From assembly GCF_000426045.1 (NCBI RefSeq), contig NZ_AUEP01000016.1, positions 55,591 through 119,590 on the forward strand: DNA of 64,000 nucleotides. Direction: 5' to 3'. The notes beneath the pieces were generated by a model, which had not been told where the DNA came from, made no database searches, and worked only from the letters and a program-made list of their open reading frames with translations. Position 1 is the stretch's first letter; every line of letters begins with the position of its first letter. The DNA is from Marmoricola sp. URHB0036 (GTDB lineage Bacteria > Actinomycetota > Actinomycetes > Propionibacteriales > Nocardioidaceae). Below, piece after piece: positions 41,410 to 50,935 of the stretch. A program made the position numbers and the translations under genes.

Positions 41410-43164
41410 CTAGTCGTGCTGTCGGCTGAGGTGCTCGTCCTCGATGTCGTGCCGACCGTCGAACTGGTGACCGTCGGCCGCGTGGCCCTCGAGCGGGGCG
41501 TCGTGCGCCTCCTCGAGCTCCGCGTGGTGGTGGCCCTCCTCGAGCTCCGCCTTGGTCGGCTTCTGGATGTTGTCGCCGTACCAGAGCCGGGAGAAGCGCG
41601 AGCGCAGCTTGTTGAGCCGGGCTCCGGGTGCGTTGACACCGTTCTCGTCGGCCTCGGAGTCGGGGACGTAGACCTCGTCACGCGCACGAGCGGTGAGCGT
41701 GTAGGCCTTGTCGACCGGGAGCGGGATGTGCTTCTCGGTGTAGCCACCCTGGGCGTCGCGCATGATCACGCCACTCTCCAGGCCGTGCAACAGCTTGTCG
41801 TTGTCGGCCCGTTGCAGCGAGATGCACCACCGTCTGGTGATGAAGAACGCGATCACCGGTCCGATGAAGACCGCCGCTCGGTTGAAGTAGGTGATCTGGT
41901 TGATGCTGAGCTTCAGCTTGATGGCCAGGATGTCGTTGCCGCCGGCCATCCACAGGATGGCGTAGAAGGTCATCAGCGCGACCATCAGACCAGTGCGGCT
42001 GGGGGCGTTGCGCGGGCGCTCGAGCAGGTGGTGCTCGCGCTTGTCACCGGTGATCCACTGCTCGAGGAACGGCAGCATCATCACGATGGTGAACATCAGC
42101 CCGGGCAGCACGATGATCGGCAGGAAGACGTTCCAGGACAGGGTCCAGTTGTTCCAGAGGTGCGTCTCCCAGTTGGGCATGATGCGCAGCGCCCCGTCGG
42201 GCCAGCCCATGTACCAGTCCGGCTGCGAACCGGCCGTGACTTCTGCCGGGTTGTAGGGGCCGAACCGCCAGACCGGGTTGATGGTCAACAGCGCCCCCAT
42301 CAGCCCGAGCACGCCGAAGACCACGAAGAAGAACCCGCCGGCCTTGGCCATGTAGACGGGCAGCATCGGGTAGCCGACGACGTTCTGCTCGGTGCGGCCG
42401 GGCCCGGGCCACTGCGTGTGCTTGTGGTAGACGAGCAGCAGCATGTGGGCACCGATGAGGGCCAGCAGGATGCCGGGGATCAGCAGCACGTGGATGGTGT
42501 AAAGGCGTGGAATGATCGAGTCACCCGGGAACTCGCCACCGAAGAGGAAGAACGACATGTAGGTGCCGACCACCGGCATCGACTTCATGAAGCCGTCGGC
42601 GGCTCGGATGCCGGTGCCGGAGAGCAGGTCGTCGGGCAGCGAGTAGCCGGTGAAGCCCTCGAGCGTGCCCAGGAGCAGCAGCAGGCTGCCGATCACCCAG
42701 TTGAGCTCACGGGGCTTGCGGAAAGCGCCGGTGAAGAACACGCGCAGGAGGTGCACCATCATCGCGGCGATGAAGACCATGGCGGCCCAGTGGTGCATCT
42801 GCCGCATCAGCAGGCCACCGCGTACGTCGAAGGAGAGGTGCAGGCTCGAGGCGTAGGCCTCGGACATCTTGATGCCGCGCAGCTGGCTGTAGGAGCCGTC
42901 GTAGACGACCTCGACCATGCTGGGCCGGAACCACAGGGTCAGGAAGACGCCGGTGAGCAGCAGGACGATGAAGCTCCACAGCGCGATCTCGCCGAGCATG
43001 AAGGACCAGTGGTCCGGGAAGACCTTGCGGAGGTTCTTCTTGGCCAGGGTGGCGAGGCCGAGGCGGTCGTCGGCCCACTCGGCGGCGGCGCCGACCTTGT
43101 TGGGCTTGGCAGCCTTGCTGGCCTTGGTGCCGTTGGTCCGGGCGACTGACTCAGTGCGACTCAT
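41410..43164 (-). CDS. qcrB: Cytochrome bc1 complex cytochrome b subunit
   Basis: The quinol-oxidising membrane subunit, 584 residues, with eight or more helices. Heme ligands are in HHWAAMVFIAAMMVHLLRVFF and in the later HVLLIPGILLALIGAHMLLL helix. The PEWY-type Qo motif region is present in altered form around QPDWYMGW. A long charged C-terminal tail ends in a His/Glu/Asp-rich stretch. The frame is open far upstream, but the ATG at 43164 follows a GGAGAG ribosome-binding site just after the qcrA stop. Together with QcrA, QcrC and the Cta proteins it forms the bcc-aa3 supercomplex. Confidence 0.96.
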   Translation of the reverse strand: MSRTESVARTNGTKASKAAKPNKVGAAAEWADDRLGLATLAKKNLRKVFPDHWSFMLGEIALWSFIVLLLTGVFLTLWFRPSMVEVVYDGSYSQLRGIKMSEAYASSLHLSFDVRGGLLMRQMHHWAAMVFIAAMMVHLLRVFFTGAFRKPRELNWVIGSLLLLLGTLEGFTGYSLPDDLLSGTGIRAADGFMKSMPVVGTYMSFFLFGGEFPGDSIIPRLYTIHVLLIPGILLALIGAHMLLLVYHKHTQWPGPGRTEQNVVGYPMLPVYMAKAGGFFFVVFGVLGLMGALLTINPVWRFGPYNPAEVTAGSQPDWYMGWPDGALRIMPNWETHLWNNWTLSWNVFLPIIVLPGLMFTIVMMLPFLEQWITGDKREHHLLERPRNAPSRTGLMVALMTFYAILWMAGGNDILAIKLKLSINQITYFNRAAVFIGPVIAFFITRRWCISLQRADNDKLLHGLESGVIMRDAQGGYTEKHIPLPVDKAYTLTARARDEVYVPDSEADENGVNAPGARLNKLRSRFSRLWYGDNIQKPTKAELEEGHHHAELEEAHDAPLEGHAADGHQFDGRHDIEDEHLSRQHD

Positions 43165-43169
43165 GGCAC

Positions 43170-44222
43170 TCACTCTCCAGTCTTGATGGTGTCGCGCTCC
43201 CAGAAGCTGGGGCCCACGGCTTCGGTGAAGTCGCTGGTCGCGATCAGGTAGCCCTCGTCGTCCAGGGCCAGCGGCAGCTGGGGGAGGTGCCGGGCAGCCG
43301 GACCGAAGATGACCTTGCCGTTGTCGGCGAGGTCGAAGGTCGACTGGTGGCACGGGCACAGCAGATGGTGGGTCTGCTGCTCCCACAGCGAGATCGGGCA
43401 CCCGACGTGGGTGCAGATCTTGGAGTAGCACAGGATGCCGTCGACACCCCAGTTCTCGCGGCCCGGCCAGGGGGTGATGTCGTCGGGCTGCATCTTCACG
43501 ATGACGACCGCGGCCTTGGCCTTCTGCACCTGGAGGGCGACCCCGTCGTAGATGGGCTCGCCGTCCTTCTCCTCGAAGAAGACGGCAGGCTCGCCGTTGA
43601 CGAGCTGACCGATCTCCATGTCGGCCGGCTTGATCGGGTTGCCGCCGACGTCCTGCACGACGCGCATCCCCTTCTTCCATACCGTGTGGTTGAGCTTGTC
43701 GCCCGGCAGGGGTCCGAGGTCGCGCAACGGCAGGATGGCGACGATGCCGAGGGCACCCATCGCGCCGAGGAGCGAGTTGCGGATCAGCGGTCGACGGCCG
43801 ATGCCGGACTCCTCGAGCCCGGTCTGGAGGATCGCGACGGTCTCGGTGCGGTCCTCGTCGGAGGACGAGCCGGGGTGCCGGAACTCGACGATCTCGTGGT
43901 CGCTCATCAGCTTGCGGGCCCACTGGATCATGCCGACGCCGATGCACAGCAGGGCCAGTCCGAGGCAGCCACCGAGGGCCACGTTGGAGGCGCCGAAGCC
44001 GAGGATCTCGGTGGGGTCGTCGCCGATCTTGAAGACGAAGTAGGAGACGCAGAACAGGATCACGAAGAGGGTCGAGAGCCCGAACAGGGTGGCGACCTGC
44101 CGCTCGGCCCGCTTCTCGAGGTACTCGTCGGTGTCGGTGGGACGCGGCTGGTGTGCCGGGAGCCCCGGGTCTGCGATGGGGTCGGCCTCGATCGCGGAGA
44201 CCTCGCGCTTGTCGATGCTCAT
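43170..44222 (-). CDS. qcrA: Ubiquinol-cytochrome c reductase Rieske iron-sulfur subunit
   Basis: A 350-residue Rieske protein of the three-helix actinobacterial type: helices at about 44-65, 80-98 and 150-166, then the 2Fe-2S domain with CTHVGC (270-275) and CPCH (289-292) ligands. The insert between helix 2 and 3 is charged. The ATG at 44222 overlaps the qcrC stop (ATGA); the longer open frame upstream is antisense to qcrC. Confidence 0.97.
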   Translation of the reverse strand: MSIDKREVSAIEADPIADPGLPAHQPRPTDTDEYLEKRAERQVATLFGLSTLFVILFCVSYFVFKIGDDPTEILGFGASNVALGGCLGLALLCIGVGMIQWARKLMSDHEIVEFRHPGSSSDEDRTETVAILQTGLEESGIGRRPLIRNSLLGAMGALGIVAILPLRDLGPLPGDKLNHTVWKKGMRVVQDVGGNPIKPADMEIGQLVNGEPAVFFEEKDGEPIYDGVALQVQKAKAAVVIVKMQPDDITPWPGRENWGVDGILCYSKICTHVGCPISLWEQQTHHLLCPCHQSTFDLADNGKVIFGPAARHLPQLPLALDDEGYLIATSDFTEAVGPSFWERDTIKTGE

Positions 44223-45085
44223 GCGGTGGGCTTCTTCCTCGTCGAACGGGCTGGGTTGGCCGCGATCCACACTGCGAAGCCGACGAGCACGCCGATGCCG
44301 ACCAGCCAGGCGAACAAGCCCTCGGACACCGGTCCGAGCGAGCCGAGCGTGAACCCGCCGTACGCCGGCGTGGCCTCGTTCTTCTTCAGGTAGGAGATGA
44401 TCTGCAGCTTGTCCTCGGGGGTGAGCACCTGGTCGGAGAAGACCGGCATCTGCTGCGGACCGGTCAGCATGGCCTCGTACATGTGCTTGGCCGAGACGCC
44501 GTTGAGCGAGGGGGCGAACCGGCCACGGGGCAGGGCACCGCCTGCACCCGCGAAGTTGTGACAGGCCGTGCAGTTGGTGCGGAAGAACTCGCCGCCGCGG
44601 ACCATCTCCTCGTTGGAGACCTTGGAGTAGTCGTACTCGGACTTCTCGGGGATCGCCGGACCGGGACCGAGCGAGGCGACGAACGCCGAGAGCGCCTCGA
44701 TCTCGTCCTGGTCGTAGACCGGGGCCTTGCGCAGCGCCTGGTCGCCGGGCTGGGCCAGCGGCATCCGGCCGGTGCCGACCTGGAAGTCGACGGCTGCAGC
44801 GCCGACTCCGACCAGTGGGGGACCGTACTGGCCGCCCTTGACGGTAGTGATGCCCTCGGCGTTCTTGCCGTGGCAGGAGGCGCAGCCGACCAGGAACAGC
44901 GCACGACCCTTGGCCACCTGGTCCTCGTCGGCCGCCTTGGTCGCGGAGGCGGGGGAGAGGGCGGCGTACATCCCACCGGTGATCAGCAGCCCGAGGAGCA
45001 GCACGAGGGGCGCTGCGAGGCGGCTCCGGCGGCCGGCCGAGAGGCGGCCGACGGTCCGGCGAATGAGGCTCGTGATGAGTCGCAC
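44219..45085 (-). CDS. qcrC: Diheme cytochrome c subunit of the bc1 complex
   Basis: A 288-residue membrane-anchored diheme cytochrome c. The two heme motifs are CASCH (68-72) and CTACH (172-176), each with a later Met ligand; there is an N-terminal signal/anchor (about 24-42) and a C-terminal helix (about 260-278). Actinobacteria lack soluble cytochrome c, so this subunit hands electrons directly to CtaC. GTG start; it is followed by qcrA with a four-base overlap. Confidence 0.97.
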   Translation of the reverse strand: MRLITSLIRRTVGRLSAGRRSRLAAPLVLLLGLLITGGMYAALSPASATKAADEDQVAKGRALFLVGCASCHGKNAEGITTVKGGQYGPPLVGVGAAAVDFQVGTGRMPLAQPGDQALRKAPVYDQDEIEALSAFVASLGPGPAIPEKSEYDYSKVSNEEMVRGGEFFRTNCTACHNFAGAGGALPRGRFAPSLNGVSAKHMYEAMLTGPQQMPVFSDQVLTPEDKLQIISYLKKNEATPAYGGFTLGSLGPVSEGLFAWLVGIGVLVGFAVWIAANPARSTRKKPTA

Positions 45086-45106
45086 CAGGCAGTCCTTAGG
45101 TCAGTG

Positions 45107-45745
45107 CTACTTGATCAGGTACACGGTCGCGAACAGGCCGATCCAGACCACGTCGACGAAGTGCCAGTAGTAGGACACGACGATCGCGGTCACTGCCTGT
45201 TCGTGGGTGAACTTGCGCGCGGCGAAGGTGCGGCCGAGCACGAAGATGAACGCCACGAGTCCGCCGGTGACGTGGAGGCCGTGGAAGCCGGTGGCGAGGT
45301 AGAACACCGTGCCGTACGCCGACGACGGGATCGTGACTCCCTCGTGGACCAGCTTGGCGTACTCGAAGGCCTGGCCCGCGACGAAGGTCGCACCCATCAG
45401 GTAGGTGAGCACGAACCACTCGCGCAGGCCCCACAGCTTGAACTGGAAGAGCTTGCCGGTGCGGCCCACGATGCCGTCCTCGGCCTTGAACACGCCGAGC
45501 TGGCAGGTCACCGAGGAGAGCACCAGGATCGTGGTGTTCACCGTCGAGAACGGCACGTTGAGCTTGGCGGTGTTCTGGGCCCACAGCTCGGGGCTCACCG
45601 CCCGGATCGTGAAGTAGCCGGCGAACAGCGCCGCGAAGAACATCAGCTCGCTCGCGAGCCAGACGATGGTGCCTACGCTGACCATGCTGGGACGGTCGTG
45701 ATGCCCATGGAGCCGGGATGCCGGGATAGCCGCTGTGGTCGCCAC
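45107..45745 (-). CDS. ctaE: Cytochrome c oxidase subunit III
   Basis: A 212-residue protein with five membrane helices: [44 protein letters not shown], a [20 protein letters not shown] helix, [23 protein letters not shown], and [24 protein letters not shown]. The EL/E and HGLH positions are typical of subunit III. The GTG at 45745 gives the right length; an ATG at 45753 is out of frame. It leads the qcrCAB genes on the minus strand. Confidence 0.96.
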   Translation of the reverse strand: MATTAAIPASRLHGHHDRPSMVSVGTIVWLASELMFFAALFAGYFTIRAVSPELWAQNTAKLNVPFSTVNTTILVLSSVTCQLGVFKAEDGIVGRTGKLFQFKLWGLREWFVLTYLMGATFVAGQAFEYAKLVHEGVTIPSSAYGTVFYLATGFHGLHVTGGLVAFIFVLGRTFAARKFTHEQAVTAIVVSYYWHFVDVVWIGLFATVYLIK

Positions 45746-45826
45746 GTCGCCATTATTGCCTCCCCGCTCCGGGACGGCATCCCTACCCCCGGTGTTTCGT
45801 CGAACAACCCCGCCTAACCTTGATTC

Positions 45827-46747
45827 GTGCCCCCCTTCACGCCGTCGTCGGTCTTCACGCAGTGGGAGCTCTCGCCCCTTCTGTTCGTGCTGCTGGTGTG
45901 GGCGGCCGGGCTCTACCTGTACGGCGTCTGGCGGCTGCACGACCGCGGTGACAAGTGGCCCGCCGGCCGCACGCTGTCGTTCGTGGTGGGCGGAATGGGC
46001 TCTTTCTTCTTCGCCACCTGCTCGGGCCTGGGGGCCTACGACGACACCCTGCTGAGCGTGCACATGGTCCAGCACATGGTGCTCTCGATGGCGGTCCCGG
46101 TCTTCTGCGCGCTCGGTGCCCCGGTGACGCTCGCGCTCCGCACCCTGCACCGGCGGCCGCGGGCCGTGCTGCTGTCGGTCCTGCACTCCCGCGTGGCGCG
46201 GGTGCTGACCTTCCCGCCGCTGACCTTCGCGCTCTTCGTGATCAGCCCGTGGGCGCTCTACTTCACGGGGTGGTACGACGCGACCCTGCACTCGAACCTC
46301 CTGCACGAGCTGATGCACCTGCACCTGGTCGTCGTGGGCGCACTCTTCTTCACCCCGATCGTCGGCATCGACCCGGTCCCGGGCCGGGTGGGCTACCCGT
46401 TCCGGCTGCTCCTCCTGGTGCTGACGCTGCCCTTCCACGCCTTCCTGGGCGTCACGATCATGAGCCAGGACACGCTCATCGGGCACGACTGGTACCCGGC
46501 GCTGCACGCGAGCATGCCGTGGCTGCCCAACGCCTACGACGACCAGCACCTCGCGGGCGGGATCCTGTGGGCCTCCGGGGACCTGGTCGGGATCTCGGTC
46601 TTCGGCGTCCTCTTCTTCCAGTGGGTGCGCTCGTCGATGGCCGAGGCACGCCGTGAGGACCGTCGTCTCGACCGGCTCGAACGGGCGGCTGCCAACACCG
46701 CGGCGGGGGAACCGACCACGAGCGAGGACGGCGCGCCCAACCGGTAG
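45827..46747 (+). CDS. CtaG-like cytochrome c oxidase assembly protein
   Basis: A 306-residue membrane protein with seven predicted helices, matching the caa3-type CtaG family: [64 protein letters not shown] and the [15 protein letters not shown] segment with conserved His. It is thought to assist copper centre assembly in the oxidase. TAACCT (45815-45820) ends six bases before the GTG start, a leaderless promoter, divergent from ctaE. Confidence 0.9.
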   Translation: MPPFTPSSVFTQWELSPLLFVLLVWAAGLYLYGVWRLHDRGDKWPAGRTLSFVVGGMGSFFFATCSGLGAYDDTLLSVHMVQHMVLSMAVPVFCALGAPVTLALRTLHRRPRAVLLSVLHSRVARVLTFPPLTFALFVISPWALYFTGWYDATLHSNLLHELMHLHLVVVGALFFTPIVGIDPVPGRVGYPFRLLLLVLTLPFHAFLGVTIMSQDTLIGHDWYPALHASMPWLPNAYDDQHLAGGILWASGDLVGISVFGVLFFQWVRSSMAEARREDRRLDRLERAAANTAAGEPTTSEDGAPNR

Positions 46748-46757
46748 CATCTGCGGC

Positions 46758-47168
46758 GTGAGCAGCCAGACCGAATCCCTCCAGGTGCTCGTCTACAGCG
46801 ACGACGTCGACACCCGTCAGCAGGTCATCCTGGCGCTAGGTCGCAGGCCGCACCCCGACCTGCCCGAGCTGGAGTACGTCGAGGTGGCCACCGAGCCGGT
46901 CGTCATCCAGCAGATGGACTCCGGGAAGATCGCGCTGGCGATCCTCGACGGAGAGGCGGTCCCGGCCGGCGGGATGGGCATCGCCCGCCAGCTCAAGGAC
47001 GAGATCTACCGCTGCCCGCCCCTCCTGGTGCTCACCGGGCGCGTCCAGGACAACTGGCTGGCGACGTGGTCGCGCGCCGACGGCGTCGTCTCGCACCCGC
47101 TGGACCCGATCGAGCTGGCCGAGACCGTGATCCGGCTGCTGCGCTCGCGGGTCCCCGCCAAGGCGTAG
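46758..47168 (+). CDS. Receiver-like (pseudo-receiver) protein
   Basis: A 136-residue CheY-like protein: [17 protein letters not shown] with two acidic residues, IALAILDGE with the phospho-acceptor-like Asp64, then LLVLTGR and [19 protein letters not shown]. The Lys that normally precedes the last Pro (K-P) is replaced by His, so ordinary phosphorylation chemistry is doubtful. No output domain is attached. The GTG start is supported by TAGCAT (46745-46750), seven bases upstream, which overlaps the stop of the preceding gene. It lies four bases before trpD. Confidence 0.8.
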   Translation: MSSQTESLQVLVYSDDVDTRQQVILALGRRPHPDLPELEYVEVATEPVVIQQMDSGKIALAILDGEAVPAGGMGIARQLKDEIYRCPPLLVLTGRVQDNWLATWSRADGVVSHPLDPIELAETVIRLLRSRVPAKA

Positions 47169-47172
47169 GCCC

Positions 47173-48195
47173 GTGGCGACCTGGCCCGAGGTGCTCGGGT
47201 CCCTGATCAGCCGCGCCGACCTCAGCTCGGAGCAGACCGCCTGGGCGATGGGGCAGATCCTCGCCGGTGAGGCGAGCCCAGCCCAGATCGCCGGCTTCGC
47301 GGTGGCATTGCGGGCCAAGGGCGAGACCATCGACGAGATGGAGGGGCTGGTCGAGGCGATGTACGCCGCGGCCACCCCGCTCGTGGTCGAGGGACGGGTC
47401 CTCGACGTGGTCGGCACCGGAGGAGACCGGTCGTTCTCGGTGAACATCTCCACCATGGCCGCGATCGTGGCGGCCGGTGCCGGTGTCACCGTGGTCAAGC
47501 ACGGCAACCGCTCGGCCTCGTCGAAGGCGGGCAGCGCGGACGTGCTCGAGCAGCTCGGGATCCGGCTCGACCTGCCGGCCCCCGACGTACGCCGGGTGGC
47601 CGAGGAGGCCGGCATCACCTTCTGCTTCGCCGCCGCCTTCCATCCGGCCCTGCGCCACGCTGCCAGCGCGCGCCGTGACCTCGGGGTGGGGACCAGCTTC
47701 AACTTCCTCGGACCCATCGCCAACCCGGCCAAGCCGGCCGCGCAGGCGATCGGGTGCGCCGACAGGCGGATGGCGCCGGTGATGGCCGGTGTCTTCGCCC
47801 GGCGCGGCGTGGACGCCTGGGTGTTCCGCGGCGACGACGGCCTCGACGAGCTGACCACGACCACCACGTCGAGCGTGTGGACGGTCAGCGGGGGTGAGGT
47901 CTCCGAGCACACTCTCGACCCGAGCGCTCTCGGCATCCCGCAGGGGACTGCGGAGGGCTTGCGCGGTCGCGACGCGGCGTACAACGCCGAGGTGGTGCGC
48001 CGCCTCCTCTCCGGCGACCACGGCCCGGTGCGCGACGCCGTACTCCTCAACGCCGGCGCCGCCCTGGCCGTGCACGCCGCCAGTGCCGGTTCGCTCGAGG
48101 ACCAGCTGGCCGCCGGGATCGCCCGCGCCACCGAGGCCGTCGACTCGGGAGCGGCCCACGCCATCCTGGAGCGCTGGGTCGCCGCCTCGCGCTGA
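47173..48195 (+). CDS. trpD: Anthranilate phosphoribosyltransferase
   Basis: TrpD joins anthranilate with phosphoribosyl diphosphate in tryptophan synthesis. The 340-residue protein shows the PRPP-binding GTGGD (81-85), KHGNRSASSKAGSADVLE (109-126), FAAAFHPALRHAA and LGPIANPAKP. The other trp genes are elsewhere, a normal situation in actinobacteria where trpD lies near the respiratory genes. GTG start four bases after the receiver-like gene. Confidence 0.97.
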   Translation: MATWPEVLGSLISRADLSSEQTAWAMGQILAGEASPAQIAGFAVALRAKGETIDEMEGLVEAMYAAATPLVVEGRVLDVVGTGGDRSFSVNISTMAAIVAAGAGVTVVKHGNRSASSKAGSADVLEQLGIRLDLPAPDVRRVAEEAGITFCFAAAFHPALRHAASARRDLGVGTSFNFLGPIANPAKPAAQAIGCADRRMAPVMAGVFARRGVDAWVFRGDDGLDELTTTTTSSVWTVSGGEVSEHTLDPSALGIPQGTAEGLRGRDAAYNAEVVRRLLSGDHGPVRDAVLLNAGAALAVHAASAGSLEDQLAAGIARATEAVDSGAAHAILERWVAASR

Positions 48196-48217
48196 GCCGG
48201 GTGACGTAGGCGGGCGC

Positions 48218-48838
48218 TCAGAGGTCGAGGGACCAGGCGTCGGTGTCGGGGTCGTGGTCGAAGCCGAGGCGTCCGTAGTACGCGCCGACCATGTGCGCGG
48301 GCGTGACGACGCGGTGGAAGCCGTGCTCGCGCAGGACCGTGCTGCGTCGCCAGACGAACTCGCCGGGGGAGAAGTCGCGGTAGCGGGGAGTGACGTAGTC
48401 GAGCTGGACCCTGGCCACGCCGTCACCGTCGTCGCGGACGAGCACGACGCCGACGGTCTCGTCGCCGCGCTGCACCAGGAACGCCAGCCGGTCCGGGGCG
48501 GCGCCGTCCCAGACGAGGTCGGGCTGGTACTTGAGGATGTCGGCCTCGTGGACGCGGAGCACGTGACGCAGGTACTCGTCGTCCGGCCCGACCTCCAGGA
48601 CGTCGAAGACGGCATCGTCGTGGCGGGTCACCACCAGCTTGCGGATGTGCCAGAGGTTGATCAGCGTCAGCACGATGTTCATCGCCACCATCGGCCAGAT
48701 CTCGAGGGCGGCGTTGAACCCGGTCAGTACGACGCAGGCGATCGTGTTGAGGACGCGGAAGCGCAGCACCCGCGCCTGCATCAGGGAGATCACCAGCAGT
48801 GCAGAACCGCACCAACCGACTGCATCGAGCCAGGACAT
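48218..48838 (-). CDS. YgjV-like membrane domain fused to a GNAT-like domain
   Basis: A 206-residue protein: an N-terminal YgjV-type membrane domain (three helices, about 4-68, VGWCGSALLVISLMQARVLRFRVLN) and a C-terminal region of about 130 residues resembling a GNAT fold (LAFLVQRGDETVGVVLVRDDGDGVARVQLDYVTPRYRD, then VVTPAHMVGAYYGRLGF). It is likely a membrane-tethered acyltransferase; target unknown. TAGCCT (48845-48850, minus strand) ends six bases before the ATG, a leaderless promoter. It marks the start of the sugar-modification block or is simply adjacent. Confidence 0.78.
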   Translation of the reverse strand: MSWLDAVGWCGSALLVISLMQARVLRFRVLNTIACVVLTGFNAALEIWPMVAMNIVLTLINLWHIRKLVVTRHDDAVFDVLEVGPDDEYLRHVLRVHEADILKYQPDLVWDGAAPDRLAFLVQRGDETVGVVLVRDDGDGVARVQLDYVTPRYRDFSPGEFVWRRSTVLREHGFHRVVTPAHMVGAYYGRLGFDHDPDTDAWSLDL

Positions 48839-48864
48839 CCCCGCAGGCTAGTCGCGCGAAGGGG

Positions 48865-49854
48865 TCAGCCCGGGACCTGGGTCTCGCCCGTGTCGGCGGC
48901 GCGGAGCATGGCTTCGGCGACTTCCACGGTGTGGGTCGCGTCCTCGATCGTGACGATGCGGCGGTCCTCGCCGAGCACAGCGTCCCGGAAGGCCTCGAGC
49001 TCGACCAGCAGGGGCTCGCGCTTGGCGATCGCGTAGCGGATGACGTCGCCCTGGACGACCCCGCGGAACGACGCCATCGTGTCCCAGGAGACCGGCGCCA
49101 GGCCGTTGGAGAAGAAGGTCAGGTCGGCGTTGATGGTGTCGGCCACCAGGGTGCCGCGCTCACCGGTGACGACGGTGACGCGCTCCTTGAGGGGCGAGAG
49201 CCAGTTCACGAGGTGGTTGACCACGGTGCCGTCGGACAAGGTGCCGACCGCCGCGACGAGGTCCTCGTGCTGCAGTCCCGAGCGGTGGGCGGTGCGGGCG
49301 GAGAGCGTGGTGTACTGCCGCTTGGCGACCCAGGCGGTCAGGTCGACGTCGTGGGTGGCCAGGTCGAGCACGACGCCGACGTCATTGATCCGCTCCGGGA
49401 AGGGACCCTGGCGGCGGGTGGCGATCTGGTAGAGCGCGCCGAGCTCGCCGTTGGCCAGCCGCCGGCGCATCTCCTGCAGCGCGGGGTTGTAGCGCTCGAT
49501 GTGACCCACGCACGAGACCAGCCCACGGGAGCTGAAGGCCTCCGCGATCCGGCGTGCGGCCGCGGCGTCGGGGGCGATCGGCTTCTCGATGAGCACGTGC
49601 ACGCCGGCCTCGGCCAGATGCACCGCGACCTCCTCGTGAGTGGTGGTCGGCACGCAGACGACAGCCAGGTCGAGACCGGCGGCCACCAGCTTCTCGACCG
49701 ACGGGAAGAAGGTGAAGTGCTGGTTGGAGCGGTCGGTGCGGGGCGCCGGATCGGCGATGCCGACCAGCTCGACCCCGGCCAGGGAGCTCAGGACCCGGGC
49801 GTGGTGGCGGCCCATCTGGCCGAAGCCGACGAGTCCGGCGCGCAGGTCAGCCAC
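48865..49854 (-). CDS. Gfo/Idh/MocA-family oxidoreductase (nucleotide-sugar type)
   Basis: A 329-residue NAD(P)-dependent oxidoreductase: Rossmann GLVGFGQMGRHHARVL, VVCVPTTTHEEVAVHLAEAG, the catalytic EKPIAPD motif (Lys) and HIERYNPALQEM. It resembles WlbA-type enzymes that oxidise the 3-position of UDP-sugar acids; the neighbouring aminotransferase and acyltransferase support such a role. GTG at 49854 with a GGGAG ribosome-binding site; overlaps the aminotransferase gene by eight bases. Confidence 0.85.
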   Translation of the reverse strand: MADLRAGLVGFGQMGRHHARVLSSLAGVELVGIADPAPRTDRSNQHFTFFPSVEKLVAAGLDLAVVCVPTTTHEEVAVHLAEAGVHVLIEKPIAPDAAAARRIAEAFSSRGLVSCVGHIERYNPALQEMRRRLANGELGALYQIATRRQGPFPERINDVGVVLDLATHDVDLTAWVAKRQYTTLSARTAHRSGLQHEDLVAAVGTLSDGTVVNHLVNWLSPLKERVTVVTGERGTLVADTINADLTFFSNGLAPVSWDTMASFRGVVQGDVIRYAIAKREPLLVELEAFRDAVLGEDRRIVTIEDATHTVEVAEAMLRAADTGETQVPG

Positions 49855-50935
49855 GGTCGCTCCCTTCGTTGACGGCCGCGACGACGCGGGCGACCTCGTC
49901 GTCGGTGAGCCCGGGCCGGATCGGCAGCGAGAGCACCTCGCGGGCCGCCCGTTCGGTCTCGGGGAGCTCCACGTCCAGGTCGTACGCCGGGAGCCGGTGT
50001 GTCGGCACCGGGTAGTAGACCGCGCTGTCGATGCCACGGGCGTCGAGCCGGGTGGCGAGCGCGTCGCGATCGGTGGAGCGGACGGTGTACTGGTGCCAGA
50101 CCGGCTCGGCCTTCGGCGCGACGACCGGGGTGACGACGCCGGTCAGCTGCTCGTCGTACGACGCGGCGATGGCTCTGCGCTCCTCGTTCCAGCTGGCCAG
50201 CCGGCGCAGCTGGACGCGGCCCATCGCGGCTGCCAGGTCGGTCATCCGGTTGTTCAGGCCGGCGATCTCGTTCTTGTAGCGCTGCTCCATGCCCTGGTTG
50301 CGCAGCAGCCGGACCGTCCGGGCGGTGGCGTCGTCGCGACAGACGACCATGCCGCCCTCGCCGGTGGTCATGTTCTTGGTCGCGTAGAAGCTGAAGGCGG
50401 CGAGGTCGCCCAGCGCGCCCACCGGGATCCCGTCGTACGACGCCCCGTGTGCCTGCGCGGCGTCCTCGAGGAGGAGCAAGCCGTGCCGCTCGGCGATCCC
50501 GGCCAGCCCGTCCCACCGGACAGGGTGGCCGTAGAGGTGCACGGGCAGCACGGCGGCCGTGCGCGAGGTGACGGCGGCAGCGACTGCGTCGGGGTCGAGG
50601 CAGAAGGTGTCCGCCTCGATGTCCGCGAACACCGGGATCGCCCCGGCCATCGCGACGGCGTTCGCGGTCGCGGCGAAGGTGAAGGACGGGACGATGACCT
50701 CGTCGCCGGGTCCGATCCCGGCGGCCAGCAGGCCGAGGTGGAGGGCGCTGGTGCCGGAGTTGACCGCTACACAGGTCCGTCCGCCGACGATGGCCGCGAA
50801 CTCGTCCTCGAACGCCGCAACCTCCTGGCCCTGGACGAGCCGCCCGCTGCGCAGCACCGCGGTCACCGCCGCGGTCTCCTCGTCGCCGACGTGGACCCGC
50901 ACGGCGCTGACGCGCGGAGTCGCGTGCTCAGTCAT
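49847..50935 (-). CDS. DegT/DnrJ/EryC1/StrS-family sugar aminotransferase, first copy
   Basis: A 362-residue PLP aminotransferase acting on nucleotide-linked keto sugars. The PLP Lys187 lies in FSFYATKNMTTGEGG; VNSGTSALHLGLLAAG and LLEDAAQAHGASY are typical. It may act on the 3-keto sugar made by the adjacent oxidoreductase (WbpE/WlbC-like pairing). It starts at ATG 50935 (or GTG 50941), overlapping the acyltransferase stop by eight bases. Confidence 0.9.
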   Translation of the reverse strand: MTEHATPRVSAVRVHVGDEETAAVTAVLRSGRLVQGQEVAAFEDEFAAIVGGRTCVAVNSGTSALHLGLLAAGIGPGDEVIVPSFTFAATANAVAMAGAIPVFADIEADTFCLDPDAVAAAVTSRTAAVLPVHLYGHPVRWDGLAGIAERHGLLLLEDAAQAHGASYDGIPVGALGDLAAFSFYATKNMTTGEGGMVVCRDDATARTVRLLRNQGMEQRYKNEIAGLNNRMTDLAAAMGRVQLRRLASWNEERRAIAASYDEQLTGVVTPVVAPKAEPVWHQYTVRSTDRDALATRLDARGIDSAVYYPVPTHRLPAYDLDVELPETERAAREVLSLPIRPGLTDDEVARVVAAVNEGSDRG

